Positions 7,227 to 15,064 of a stretch of 19,443 nt of DNA are shown here, in pieces. A program made the position numbers and the translations under genes. Each line of letters opens with the position of its first letter. Within the stretch, counting starts at the first letter, position 1. Source of the DNA: Acidobacteriota bacterium (GTDB lineage Bacteria > Acidobacteriota > Vicinamibacteria > Vicinamibacterales > SCN-69-37); assembly GCA_024653875.1 (NCBI GenBank), contig JANLHE010000368.1, forward strand, positions 1 to 19,443, written 5' to 3'. A model generated the notes under the pieces. It was not told where the DNA came from. It saw only the letters and a list, made by a program, of their open reading frames with translations, and did no database searches.

Positions 7227-8603
7227 TCAGCGGTTCGACCAGCTGGGATAGCGGTTGTTCCCGGAAGACGTGATTTGTCTGACGTTGCGGCCGTCGGCGT
7301 CCATGACGGCAATCTGTTCCTTGCCCCAGCGCGTCGTGACAAACGCGATGTGACGGCCGTTGGGCGAGATGGTCGGACTCTCGTTGGACCCGGGGCCGCT
7401 GGTCAGTTCCGTGACCTGCCGCGTCCCGACGGTGACCTTCTTGATGTCCACGCCGCCCGGCACCTCGGCGCTGTACGCGATGTAGTCGAGCGCCCACGTG
7501 GGGCGATCCGCCTTGCGGGGCTCGCTGGTCATCTTGGTGACCGGGCCGCCGTCGGCACTGACGACGTAAATCTGATTGCTGCCCGACCGGTCCGACGTGA
7601 ACGCGATCTGCTGGCCGTTGGGCGACCACGTGGGCGAACTGTCGGTGCCGGGATGGGACGTGAGGCGGCGCCGGTCCGTGCCGTCAACCTTCATCACGTA
7701 GATCTCCCAGTTGCTGTCGCTGCTGTTGCTGAACGCGATGTGGGTGCCGTCCGGTGAGAACTTCGGGAGGAAGTTCTGGGAGCGGTCCGTGCCCCTCGCC
7801 GGTCGGGTCAGGCCCACTTCGTACAGTTTCTGCACGTAGACATCAACGAAGCCGGACTGGTGCGACTGGTACGCGATCGCCCGTCCGTCGGGCGCCCAGG
7901 CCGGCGCGAGGTTCAGGGACCCGCGCACGGTCACGCGCCGCTGGCCGTAGCCATCGTAGTCGGCGATGTAGATTTCCTTGATCGAGCGTTCCTCGATCGT
8001 GCCGCCCATCCGCTCGCCGTCGCGATCGGACGTGAAGGCCAGGCGCGTGCGCGCCACGCCGTCCAGGCCGAACCGCTCCTTGTGCAGTTCATCGGAAACC
8101 GTGTGCGCGCACAGGCGGATGCTGCGCACCGAGCACGTGTAGCGTTTGCCGAACGTGCTCACCTTGCGTTCCACGTTCATCACGCGGATCTCCACCTGCA
8201 CGCCGGCCTCCACCCGCTGCACCACGCCCACCAGCACGTCGTCGGCGCCGGTCTGGTTCCAGAGGTCGTAGGGGAGCGCATCGGCCGGCGCGACGGGAAT
8301 TGACGCTGCGGTGGCCTGGCTGATCATCCGGAACTCGCGTTCGAATTCCAGATCCTTCCACAACACGTCGCCCATTGTCCTGGCCGCGCCCTGGAGCTCG
8401 GCGTCGCCGCCGACGACGCTGAATGCCGGGACGCCAAGTCTGGGCAGGCGCGCGCTGCGGCCATCAATGGTCACGCTCAACTCGGTCTGTTGGATGTCGA
8501 GTGGCGCAGATGTCACCTCGGGCATCGCTGCACTGGGGGACCACGCGGCGAGAGTGGCGCCCAATAGCGTCGTCACACACAAAAACACTGTTCGCATCGT
8601 CAT
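7227..8603 (-). CDS. tolB: Tol-Pal system periplasmic beta-propeller protein TolB
   Basis: TolB is the periplasmic partner of Pal and TolA. The 458-residue product begins with a signal peptide (about 1-26), followed by the TolB N-terminal alpha/beta domain (about 35-175) and a six-bladed propeller (about 187-458) built of repeats such as PKFSPDGTHIAFSNSSDSNW, PTWSPNGQQIAFTSDRSG and PTISPNGRHIAFVTTRWG. Length and layout are normal. Two cysteines in the N-terminal domain (157 and 165) are close enough to form a disulfide in the periplasm. The ATG overlaps the stop of the upstream TolA-like gene as ATGA; a second ATG two codons later is also possible. Position between tolA and pal is the usual one. 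Confidence 0.95.
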   Translation of the reverse strand: MTMRTVFLCVTTLLGATLAAWSPSAAMPEVTSAPLDIQQTELSVTIDGRSARLPRLGVPAFSVVGGDAELQGAARTMGDVLWKDLEFEREFRMISQATAASIPVAPADALPYDLWNQTGADDVLVGVVQRVEAGVQVEIRVMNVERKVSTFGKRYTCSVRSIRLCAHTVSDELHKERFGLDGVARTRLAFTSDRDGERMGGTIEERSIKEIYIADYDGYGQRRVTVRGSLNLAPAWAPDGRAIAYQSHQSGFVDVYVQKLYEVGLTRPARGTDRSQNFLPKFSPDGTHIAFSNSSDSNWEIYVMKVDGTDRRRLTSHPGTDSSPTWSPNGQQIAFTSDRSGSNQIYVVSADGGPVTKMTSEPRKADRPTWALDYIAYSAEVPGGVDIKKVTVGTRQVTELTSGPGSNESPTISPNGRHIAFVTTRWGKEQIAVMDADGRNVRQITSSGNNRYPSWSNR

Positions 8604-9394
8604 CGGCCCTTGTAGTTAAAGCGCAACCGCACCCGGAGGGTGTCTTCCTTGAAATCACGTGGCAGGGGCGCGATCGTCGCCATCTTCACAGCGCGTTCCG
8701 CCGCGGTATTCAACACAAAACTCTGCGTCGAGGCCGTTACCTGGAACTTGATGACCTTGCCATCCCGGTTCAGCTCAAACAGGATTTCGGTCCAGCCCGT
8801 CTCAGGCTGCGCGTTGTCCCAGACTGCCGTGATGGCGTTGGTCATCTGGCTGACCCACGCCTGGTCAAACACGTTGAGGTCCACCACGCCACCGGTGCCA
8901 CCGCCTCCGCCCTGGGTCAGCCCCTGACCCAAGCCGGTAGCCCCTGTATCGGTCACAGCCGCGCCCGCCTGCACCTGTTTGCCCGTCACCGGCGGCTTTG
9001 GCCGTGCCGCCATGGCGGCAGCCGGCGGCTTCTCGAGCGGCTTCGGCGGGGTCTTGGGCGGCGTGACCACCTTGGCCGCCGGCGTCGGCATCGTGTCCGC
9101 CTTGGGCGGTGGCGCCACCTTTAGCGGTTCCGGCCGCTTCGGCTCGGGGACCGCCTGCTCCACACGCCGGCCGGCGATGGGGGCCACGCCCGTCGTGCGC
9201 TCACCGAGCGACCCGCCCAGGCTTACTTCCATCACGTTGGGCCTGGCGGCCTGGTTCGACAGCCAGTCGGCCGGCATCAGCACGGCCGCCACGCCAATCA
9301 GCAGATGGATACCCAGCGAGTAGGCAAAGAGGCGATGGATGCCCCCGGCGTCCTGGGCGCGCGCGGCCAGGATGTCGCTGACGGCTTCCTTCAC
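8600..9394 (-). CDS. TolA/TonB-like energy transducer of the Tol system
   Basis: The protein would span the periplasm and pass proton-motive energy from TolQR to the outer membrane. It is 264 residues with a GTG start that overlaps the tolR stop as GTGA. A single N-terminal membrane helix (about 21-40) carries Ser26 and His30, the SxxxH pattern found in the TonB and TolA helices that dock onto the motor. A Pro/Lys/Ala-rich linker (about 80-140) and a Gly-rich stretch (about 150-170, with QGGGGGTGG) lead to a TonB/TolA C-terminal domain (about 175-264, with ILFELNRDGKVIKFQVTAS). It is much shorter than E. coli TolA and has no long helical domain II. Context argues for the TolA role, sequence style for TonB, so no symbol is given. 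Confidence 0.88.
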   Translation of the reverse strand: MKEAVSDILAARAQDAGGIHRLFAYSLGIHLLIGVAAVLMPADWLSNQAARPNVMEVSLGGSLGERTTGVAPIAGRRVEQAVPEPKRPEPLKVAPPPKADTMPTPAAKVVTPPKTPPKPLEKPPAAAMAARPKPPVTGKQVQAGAAVTDTGATGLGQGLTQGGGGGTGGVVDLNVFDQAWVSQMTNAITAVWDNAQPETGWTEILFELNRDGKVIKFQVTASTQSFVLNTAAERAVKMATIAPLPRDFKEDTLRVRLRFNYKGR

Positions 9395-9864
9395 GGCGCG
9401 CGTCTCCCGTCCGGCGGGGAGGTGGCGATCATCACGCGATCCACACCACCGGACTTGAGGCGGTCCATCACGGTGATCAGCGCCTGCAGCGTGATCTGGC
9501 CGTCACCGCCCACATACACGTCCTGGGTGGGGCGATCCTTCAACTCCTGCGACACCCGCTCGGCCAGGAACCGGATGCCGATGCGCTCCTTGTCGAGCAG
9601 CACCGTGCTGTCCTTGAGGAAGCTCAGCGGCACCGTGACGTACACCGGCTCCGCGCTAATCGGTTGCGGCCGACGGGACTGCGGCAGGCGCACGCTGAAG
9701 CCCTGCTGCATCATCGGCGCGCTCACCATGAAGATGATGAGCAGCACGAGCATCACGTCCACGAGGGGGACGACGTTGATCTCCGCAAGGGACGTGGAGA
9801 CGCGCTGCCCGCGTGCCCGCCGGCCGCGACCGCCGCCGCTGGAAACTGGTTCAACCTTCGGCAC
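9391..9864 (-). CDS. tolR: ExbD/TolR-family proton-channel subunit
   Basis: TolR forms the proton-conducting motor with TolQ in the inner membrane. The 157-residue product has a cytoplasmic basic N-terminus (GRGRRARGQR), one membrane helix (about 31-50) preceded by EINVVPLVD, and a periplasmic domain. Asp36 in the helix corresponds to the proton-carrying aspartate of the family. The start is GTG at 9864, preceded by an AAGGGGGG ribosome binding site; it lies 9 bp after the tolQ stop. The C-terminus (DRVMIATSPPDGRRAP) ends in the usual way. ExbD and TolR cannot be separated by sequence alone, but the flanking tolQ, tolB and pal genes decide for TolR. Confidence 0.94.
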   Translation of the reverse strand: MPKVEPVSSGGGRGRRARGQRVSTSLAEINVVPLVDVMLVLLIIFMVSAPMMQQGFSVRLPQSRRPQPISAEPVYVTVPLSFLKDSTVLLDKERIGIRFLAERVSQELKDRPTQDVYVGGDGQITLQALITVMDRLKSGGVDRVMIATSPPDGRRAP

Positions 9865-9873
9865 GAGCCCCCC

Positions 9874-10632
9874 TTACGAAAAGTTTCGCTCGGCGATGTT
9901 CAGAAACTCCATCGAGAAGTCGTCCATCGCGCCCGCGAATCCCTTCACCTGTCCCGTCAGGTCGTTGTAGAAGTAGACTGCGGGGATCGCGGCGAACAAC
10001 CCGGCGGCCGTGGCCACCAGCGCTTCCGCGATGCCGGGCGCGACGACCGCAAGACTGGTGGACCCGGTGGCGCCAATGCCCTGAAACGACGCCATGATGC
10101 CGACGACCGTGCCGAACAATCCGATGTATGGAGTGATCGAGGCGGTCGTCGCGAGAAAGCCGACTCTCGACTCCAGACGGCCCACTTCAACGGTGGTTGC
10201 GCGCAACAGCGCGCGGTCCAGGCTGTCGAGGCTTCTCAAGGTTGGACGCGGTGCCGGCGCGCCCGGTTTGGCCTCGCCGGCGGCGCGCAGCTGCGTGTTC
10301 AGTTCGGCATACCCGGCCTGGAACAGACCCACCAGGGGACTGGCGACGAGGTTGCCGCACACCGAATGCACTTCCGAGAAGCGGCTGCTCTTGCGGAAGA
10401 TGTCGAGGAACGTGGCGGTCTGCCGCTGCGCGCGGCGGAACTGCATACGCTTGTGGACGATGATGCCCCACGACGCTGCCGAGAAGAGCAGCAGGATGAG
10501 CAAGACCGCCCACGACAGCGGCGTGGCGTCCCTGAGCAGCGCAATGATGTCAGTGCTTGAGCCGTTCCCGGCCACATCTCCAGCAAGATCCTGGGGTTGA
10601 AAGGCCAGGATCAGTGTGCCTAGCGTGCGCAA
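9874..10632 (-). CDS. tolQ: MotA/TolQ/ExbB proton-channel family protein TolQ
   Basis: TolQ is the pentameric inner-membrane stator that works with TolR. The product of about 252 residues has three membrane helices (roughly 42-60, 157-183 and 200-223) and the family signature TPYIGLFGTVVGIMASFQGI between the cytoplasmic loop and helix 2. Two adjacent TTG codons (10635 and 10632) are possible starts; a GGAGGT ribosome binding site leaves 1 nt to the first and 4 nt to the second, so 10632 is preferred. No ATG fits. It is the first gene of the Tol operon and is divergent from recN, with a promoter matching TTGACA at -35 just upstream. Family is secure; the start is a choice between two codons. 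Confidence 0.93.
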   Translation of the reverse strand: MRTLGTLILAFQPQDLAGDVAGNGSSTDIIALLRDATPLSWAVLLILLLFSAASWGIIVHKRMQFRRAQRQTATFLDIFRKSSRFSEVHSVCGNLVASPLVGLFQAGYAELNTQLRAAGEAKPGAPAPRPTLRSLDSLDRALLRATTVEVGRLESRVGFLATTASITPYIGLFGTVVGIMASFQGIGATGSTSLAVVAPGIAEALVATAAGLFAAIPAVYFYNDLTGQVKGFAGAMDDFSMEFLNIAERNFS

Positions 10633-10686
10633 CAAAACCTCCGCTTACCCCGTTGAGGCGCCGCTGGGACAGCGCGAACGAATTTG

Positions 10687-10715
10687 AGGGTACCACGCGA
10701 CCTGGGAGGTGTCAA
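10687..10715 (-). promoter_or_regulatory. Sigma-70-type promoter for the tolQ-R-A-B-pal-cpoB operon
   Basis: On the minus strand a perfect -35 hexamer TTGACA (10715-10710) is followed after exactly 17 bp by TACCCT (10692-10687), which matches TATAAT at three of six positions. Transcription would start near 10680, leaving a leader of about 48 nt before tolQ. Perfect -35 and ideal spacing in an otherwise GC-rich 116-bp divergent gap make this the best promoter in the window. No equally good promoter is seen for recN on the other strand. Confidence 0.6.
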
Positions 10716-10748
10716 AGGTTTGATACCATTGGACTTCGTTCGTTCACC

Positions 10749-12452
10749 ATGCTGCGTTTTCTCGCGATCCGACATCTCGCGGTGATCGACCACCTCGAGG
10801 TCGAGTTCGTGCCCGGCCTCACCGTGCTCACGGGAGAAACCGGCGCGGGCAAGTCGATGCTTGTCGAAGCCATTGACCTGCTGGTTGGCGGCCGCGCCAG
10901 TGCGGACCTCGTACGTACCGGCGAAGACACGGCGACGATTCAGGCGATCTTCGATACGGCCGACGGTCGCGAGGTGATCGTGCGCCGCGAGATCTCGTCG
11001 CAGGGGCGCAGCCGCGCCTTCATTGATGACGCGCTCGCCACCTCCGCCGCGCTGCGGGAGCTGGGCGCCTCGCTCGTGGACCTGCACGGGCAGCACGAAC
11101 ATCAGACATTGCTGAATCCGCAGGAACACGCCGGGCTGGTGGATGCGTACGCGGGGCACGTTGATCTGACTGCCGGCGTGCGCGAATTGTTTGCCGGGTG
11201 GCGCGCGGCAGCGAGCGCACTCGAGCGCACGCGCCTGTCCGATCGGGAGAAGGCCGCGCGCATCGAGCTCGTGTCCTTCCAGGTGGCGGAACTCGACCGC
11301 GTGGCGCCGAAGGCCGGCGAAGACGATCAGCTCCTGGCCGAGCGGCAGGTGCTGGCGAACGCCGACCGCCTGGTCCGCTTGTCCACCGAGGCGTACGCGT
11401 CGCTTTACGACGGCGAGGGCGCCGCGCTCGAAGCGCTCGCCGTCGTCTGGAAGCGCGTGGCGGATCTGGCGGCCATCGATCCCCGCTTCCAGCCATACGT
11501 GGATCAGCGTGATGAGGTGAAGTCGCGGCTGGAGGACCTCTCGTTCATGCTGCGGTCGTACGCCGGCGATCTGGATGCGTCGCCCGAGCGGCTGCAACAG
11601 GTGGAGGACCGGCTGGCAGCCATCGAGCGTCTCAAGAAGAAGCACGGGCCCAGCCTTGGCGAGGTCATCGCCACGCGCCAGGCCTACCAGGACGAGCTGG
11701 CCGCGCTGCAGGCCGGCGACGAGCGCGTGGCCGTGCTGGAACGGGAGGCCGCCGCGTCCGCCCGGGAATTCCGGACCCTGGCCCTCGAGCTGTCGGCGGC
11801 GCGCAAGGCGGCCGGCACCCGGTTGGCGCGCGCGCTTGAGGCCGCGCTGGTGCACCTCGCCATGCCGCACTCGCGCGTCGATGTCCGCGTGGCCGCCACG
11901 CCGGACCAGCCCGACACCTGGAGCGCGCTGGGCGTGGACGCCGTGGAGTTCTTCCTGTCGCCGAACCCGGGCGAGGACCTGCGGCCCCTGGCCCGAATCG
12001 CCTCGGGAGGCGAGCTCTCGCGGATCATGCTGGCGCTCAAGACGTTGGCCACCCCGGACGAACCCGGCCGCACCCTCATCTTTGACGAGGTGGACTCCGG
12101 CATCGGCGGGGCAGCGGCCGACGCGGTCGGGGCCCGGCTCCAGGGCCTGGGCGAGCGCTTCCAGGTGCTCTGCATCACGCACTTGCCGCAGATTGCGTCG
12201 CGAGGGTCCTCCCACCTCCACATCGCCAAGCAAGTCCGGGCCGGGCGGACCCTGACGGTGGTCGCCCGGTTGGAGGCCGACGCCCGTGAACTGGAGGTTG
12301 CCCGGATGATCGCCGGCGACGCGGTCACGCCGCAGGTCCTGGCGTCCGCGCGGGACATGCTGGCCGCCCGGCGAACAGGCGAACGTAAGGCAAAAGGCGA
12401 AAGCGAAAGTACCGTCAGGGCGAAAGCGAAAGGCAACCGGCGTGGCGCGTAA
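10749..12452 (+). CDS. recN: DNA repair protein RecN (SMC-like ATPase)
   Basis: RecN is an SMC-family ATPase that holds broken DNA ends together in double-strand-break repair. ATG 10749 gives 567 residues. The head has Walker A GETGAGKS (29-36), the DLHGQHEHQ Q-loop region, the ABC signature SGGELSR and Walker B TLIFDEVDSGIGG; the middle (about 150-390) is helical and probably coiled coil. An in-frame extension upstream to 10557 is rejected because it overlaps tolQ and lacks RecN sequence. No clear ribosome binding site precedes the ATG. The last two dozen residues after DMLAARR are a Lys/Arg/Glu-rich tail encoded by short GCGAAA repeats, outside the conserved fold. The stop overlaps miaB by 11 bp. 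No LexA box was recognised upstream. Confidence 0.95.
   Translation: MLRFLAIRHLAVIDHLEVEFVPGLTVLTGETGAGKSMLVEAIDLLVGGRASADLVRTGEDTATIQAIFDTADGREVIVRREISSQGRSRAFIDDALATSAALRELGASLVDLHGQHEHQTLLNPQEHAGLVDAYAGHVDLTAGVRELFAGWRAAASALERTRLSDREKAARIELVSFQVAELDRVAPKAGEDDQLLAERQVLANADRLVRLSTEAYASLYDGEGAALEALAVVWKRVADLAAIDPRFQPYVDQRDEVKSRLEDLSFMLRSYAGDLDASPERLQQVEDRLAAIERLKKKHGPSLGEVIATRQAYQDELAALQAGDERVAVLEREAAASAREFRTLALELSAARKAAGTRLARALEAALVHLAMPHSRVDVRVAATPDQPDTWSALGVDAVEFFLSPNPGEDLRPLARIASGGELSRIMLALKTLATPDEPGRTLIFDEVDSGIGGAAADAVGARLQGLGERFQVLCITHLPQIASRGSSHLHIAKQVRAGRTLTVVARLEADARELEVARMIAGDAVTPQVLASARDMLAARRTGERKAKGESESTVRAKAKGNRRGA
12396..12432 (+). repeat. Direct repeat pair in the recN 3' end
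   Basis: The 14-mer GGCGAAAGCGAAAG occurs perfectly twice, at 12396-12409 and 12419-12432, start-to-start 23 bp. Each copy is itself a double GCGAAA unit, and weaker relatives (GGCGAAC) precede them from about 12370. The repeats encode the basic tail of RecN and end just before the miaB start at 12442. Confidence 0.85.
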
Positions 12453-13779
12453 GTACCTCGTCGAGACCTTCGGGTGTCAAATGAACGCCCACGACGGCGA
12501 GCGCATTGCCGGCCTGCTTGAGGCCGATGGCTTCCAGCCCACCGGGCGCGAGACCGACGCCGACCTGATAGTCATCAACACATGCAGCGTCCGGGAGCGG
12601 GCCGAGGACAAGCTCTACACGCGGCTGGGCGAGATTCGCGCGGCGGGAGTCGAGACCGGACGCCGCCCGATGGTCGCCGTGACGGGGTGCGTGGCGCAGC
12701 AGGAGGGCGAGAAGCTGCTCAAGCGCGATCCGTCCATCGACGTGATCGTCGGGACCCAGGCGTTGAAGCAGCTGCCTGGCCTCGTCCACGCCGCCGAAGA
12801 AAATTCGGTCCCGCGCGTGGACGTCCGGCCGTATGACGACGTGTCGTTCCCGATGGGGATCGCCAAGTCCTCGGATCCGAGCCGGGCGTGGGTCTCGATC
12901 ATCGAGGGATGCAACGAGTTCTGCTCGTTCTGCGTGGTGCCGTATACCCGCGGCCACGAGCGCATGCGGCCGGTCGCGGACATCCTGGCCGAGGTGCGGC
13001 GGGCGGCGGACACCGGTCGCGTGGAGATCCAGTTGCTGGGTCAGATCGTGAACCACTATCAGGCGCCGGACGACCCGGGCTGCGACTTCGCCGGCCTGCT
13101 CGAGCGGGTGAGTGACGTGGAGGGCATCCGGCGTATCCGGTTCACCAGCCCGCATCCGAGGCACGCGACCGATCGACTGATTGCCGCGATGCGGGACCTG
13201 TCCAAGGTCTGCAAGCACTTCCATCTGCCCATCCAGTCGGGCTCCAATGCGGTGCTCAAGGCGATGCGCCGGCGGTACACCAGGGAAGAGTACCTGCAGC
13301 TTGTCGCGCGCCTCCGGGAGGAAGTCCCGGGCATCTCCCTGTCCACCGATATGATTGTTGGCTTCCCCGGCGAGACCGAAGGGGACTTCGAGGACACGAT
13401 GGACCTGGTGCGGCAGGCGCAGTATTCGTTCATGTACTCGTTCAAGTACTCGCCGCGGCCGAACACGCTGGCAATCAAGCGAATGGCCGACGACGTTCTG
13501 GAGTCCGACAAGACGCGGCGCATCATGGCGCTGCAGGCGTTGCAGGCGCGGATTCAGCTCGCGTTGTTCCAATCGCAGGTGGGCCGGGTTGTCGAGGTGC
13601 TGGTGGAATCAAAGTCGCGGCGTCGCGACCACGAGCTCGCCGGGCGGACCGACGGGTGGATTCTCGTGAACTTCGCCGGACCGGCCGAGTGGGTCGGACG
13701 GTTCATGTCGGTTCGGATTAGCGGCGCCGCGCCGAACAGCCTGCGCGGGGAAGTGGTGGAGGGACCGTATGCTCATTGA
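12442..13779 (+). CDS. miaB: tRNA-2-methylthio-N6-dimethylallyladenosine synthase MiaB
   Basis: MiaB is a radical-SAM enzyme that adds a methylthio group to isopentenyl-adenosine 37 of tRNAs reading UNN codons. At 445 residues it is the normal size. The N-terminal domain has three cluster-binding cysteines, Cys12 (ETFGCQMN), Cys48 (INTCSVRE) and Cys83 (VTGCVAQ). The radical-SAM motif is CNEFCSFC (Cys157, 161, 164), followed by a TIM-barrel core with HLPIQSGSN and STDMIVGFPGE and a C-terminal TRAM domain (about 378-441). The usual GQNVNSY segment reads GQIVNHY here. The GTG start lies inside the end of recN, and the end overlaps the next gene by 11 bp. MiaB is favoured over its relatives MtaB and RimO by ETFGCQMN and overall length. 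Confidence 0.94.
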   Translation: MARKYLVETFGCQMNAHDGERIAGLLEADGFQPTGRETDADLIVINTCSVRERAEDKLYTRLGEIRAAGVETGRRPMVAVTGCVAQQEGEKLLKRDPSIDVIVGTQALKQLPGLVHAAEENSVPRVDVRPYDDVSFPMGIAKSSDPSRAWVSIIEGCNEFCSFCVVPYTRGHERMRPVADILAEVRRAADTGRVEIQLLGQIVNHYQAPDDPGCDFAGLLERVSDVEGIRRIRFTSPHPRHATDRLIAAMRDLSKVCKHFHLPIQSGSNAVLKAMRRRYTREEYLQLVARLREEVPGISLSTDMIVGFPGETEGDFEDTMDLVRQAQYSFMYSFKYSPRPNTLAIKRMADDVLESDKTRRIMALQALQARIQLALFQSQVGRVVEVLVESKSRRRDHELAGRTDGWILVNFAGPAEWVGRFMSVRISGAAPNSLRGEVVEGPYAH

Positions 13780-14251
13780 AATGGCGATCAAGGGGTTGAT
13801 GGTGGATCCGCTCACCAACCTGCCGATTATCATCTTGCGGGATGAGGCCAACGAGCGGGTGCTGCCGATCTGGGTCGGGCCCGTGGAGGCGAACGCCATC
13901 GCGTTGCAGATTGAAAACGTGACCACGCCTCGTCCGATGACCCACGACCTCCTGCGACAGGTCCTGGAGGAGATGGGCGGCCAGCTGACGCGGGTCATCA
14001 TCCACGACTTGAAAGACAGCACCTTCTATGCCTTCCTCGAGATCACGCGGGAAGGCGAACGCATGCTGGTGGACGCGCGTCCCAGTGACGCGCTCGCGCT
14101 GTCGCTGCGGGCCAGGGTCCCGATCTTCGTGAACCTCGCGGTCTTCGAGCACGTGAAGGCCGTGGACATGGCGCCCCAGCAGGTCGATCAGGAGCGGCTG
14201 CAGCGCTGGTTGGAGAGCCTGGATCCGGATGATCTTGGGTACAAGATGTAG
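13769..14251 (+). CDS. Bifunctional nuclease (BFN/DUF151) family protein
   Basis: The 160-residue protein belongs to the BFN family, named from a plant enzyme with DNase and RNase activity. The bacterial members are mostly untested; the fold is DUF151-like. Family features are the opening MAIKGLMVDPLTNLPIIIL, the segment LPIWVGPVEANAIAL, the block RPMTHDLLRQVLEEMGG and VDARPSDALALSLRARVPIF. It is complete. ATG 13769 has a GGAGGG ribosome binding site at a good distance inside miaB; a second ATG at 13781 is possible but has a weaker site. No signal peptide is visible, so it is cytoplasmic. It follows miaB with an 11-bp overlap and may be co-transcribed. Nuclease activity here is inferred from the family name only. 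Confidence 0.9.
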   Translation: MLIEMAIKGLMVDPLTNLPIIILRDEANERVLPIWVGPVEANAIALQIENVTTPRPMTHDLLRQVLEEMGGQLTRVIIHDLKDSTFYAFLEITREGERMLVDARPSDALALSLRARVPIFVNLAVFEHVKAVDMAPQQVDQERLQRWLESLDPDDLGYKM

Positions 14252-14263
14252 TGGGTGTATCAT
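14235..14263 (+). promoter_or_regulatory. Candidate promoter for parAB with two flanking dyads
   Basis: TTGGGT (14235-14240) is followed after 17 bp by TATCAT (14258-14263), which matches TATAAT at five of six positions; the -35 matches at three. A hairpin-forming ATCTTG-GGTA-CAAGAT (14232-14247) covers the -35, and a second dyad GTGGG-N9-CCCAC (14251-14269) surrounds the -10. These could be operators for self-regulation, as known for some parAB operons, but the arms are short. The gap to parA is only 57 bp. Confidence 0.4.
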
Positions 14264-14308
14264 GCCCACGCCGGTCTATGACGTGTCCAGACGCCGGCCA
14301 TCCAACTG

Positions 14309-15064
14309 ATGATCATCGCCATTGCCAATCAAAAAGGCGGCGTCGGCAAGACGACCACCGCGATTAATCTCGCGGCGGCCTTTGCGCTGCGCGGCCAACG
14401 AACGCTCCTTGTCGACCTGGATCCCCAGGCCAACAGCACCATGTCGTACGTGGACATGGCGACGATTGAGCGCTCCGTGTACGATGCGATCACCGACGCG
14501 TCGGTCAGCATCGCCGACGTGGTGAAGGCCACCACGCAGCCGAACCTGTGGGTGGCGCCGTCGCGGATCTCGCTCGCCAAGCTCGAGGGCAAACTGGTGG
14601 GTGAACTGGACTCACACTTCAAACTCAAGGACAAACTCGCGCCTGTCCTGAAGGACTACGACGTGGTTGTCGTGGACTGTCCTCCGGCGCTCGGATTGCT
14701 GACGGTCAACGCGCTGGTCGCGTCAACCCATCTGCTGATTCCGATTCAGTCGTCGTACTTCGCCCTGGAGGGCACGGACGACCTCCTCGAGACCATTGAG
14801 AAGGTCCGGATGCGTGCCAATCCAGGCCTGCGGATTCTGGGCGTCGTGATTACGATGCACGACAAGCGAACAGCCCTGGCGCGGGACATCAGGGCGCAGA
14901 TCGACAAGGTCTTTGGCAGCAAGGTGTTCAAGACCGCGATTACGAAGAGTGTGCGGCTGGAGGAAAGCCCGGCCTACAAGGAATCAATTTTCAAGTTCGC
15001 GCCGGACTCGTCCGGGGCGACGGAGTACTACCGGCTTTGTGAGGAGGTCATGGATCGTGTCTAA
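14309..15064 (+). CDS. parA: Chromosome-partitioning ATPase ParA (Soj family)
   Basis: ParA binds DNA non-specifically as an ATP dimer and, with ParB, segregates the chromosome origin. The 251-residue product has the deviant Walker A motif KGGVGKTT (9-16) with both lysines, the A' motif LVDLDPQANS (about 35-45) and the Walker B region VVVDCPPALGLL. There is no N-terminal helix-turn-helix, so it is the short chromosomal/Soj type, not the long plasmid Ia type. No clear ribosome binding site precedes ATG 14309. parB begins 8 bp before its stop. The pair looks like a chromosomal locus rather than plasmid-borne, as all its neighbours are core genes. Confidence 0.95.
   Translation: MIIAIANQKGGVGKTTTAINLAAAFALRGQRTLLVDLDPQANSTMSYVDMATIERSVYDAITDASVSIADVVKATTQPNLWVAPSRISLAKLEGKLVGELDSHFKLKDKLAPVLKDYDVVVVDCPPALGLLTVNALVASTHLLIPIQSSYFALEGTDDLLETIEKVRMRANPGLRILGVVITMHDKRTALARDIRAQIDKVFGSKVFKTAITKSVRLEESPAYKESIFKFAPDSSGATEYYRLCEEVMDRV

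Noticed and set aside
7192..7629. N-terminal extension of pal in the same frame
   Set aside because: It overlaps tolB in a different frame and would bury the lipoprotein signal peptide at residue 147.
10620..12233. Minus-strand open frame of 537 codons opposite recN
   Set aside because: Same shadow effect; no recognisable motif, and recN on the other strand has full Walker and signature motifs.
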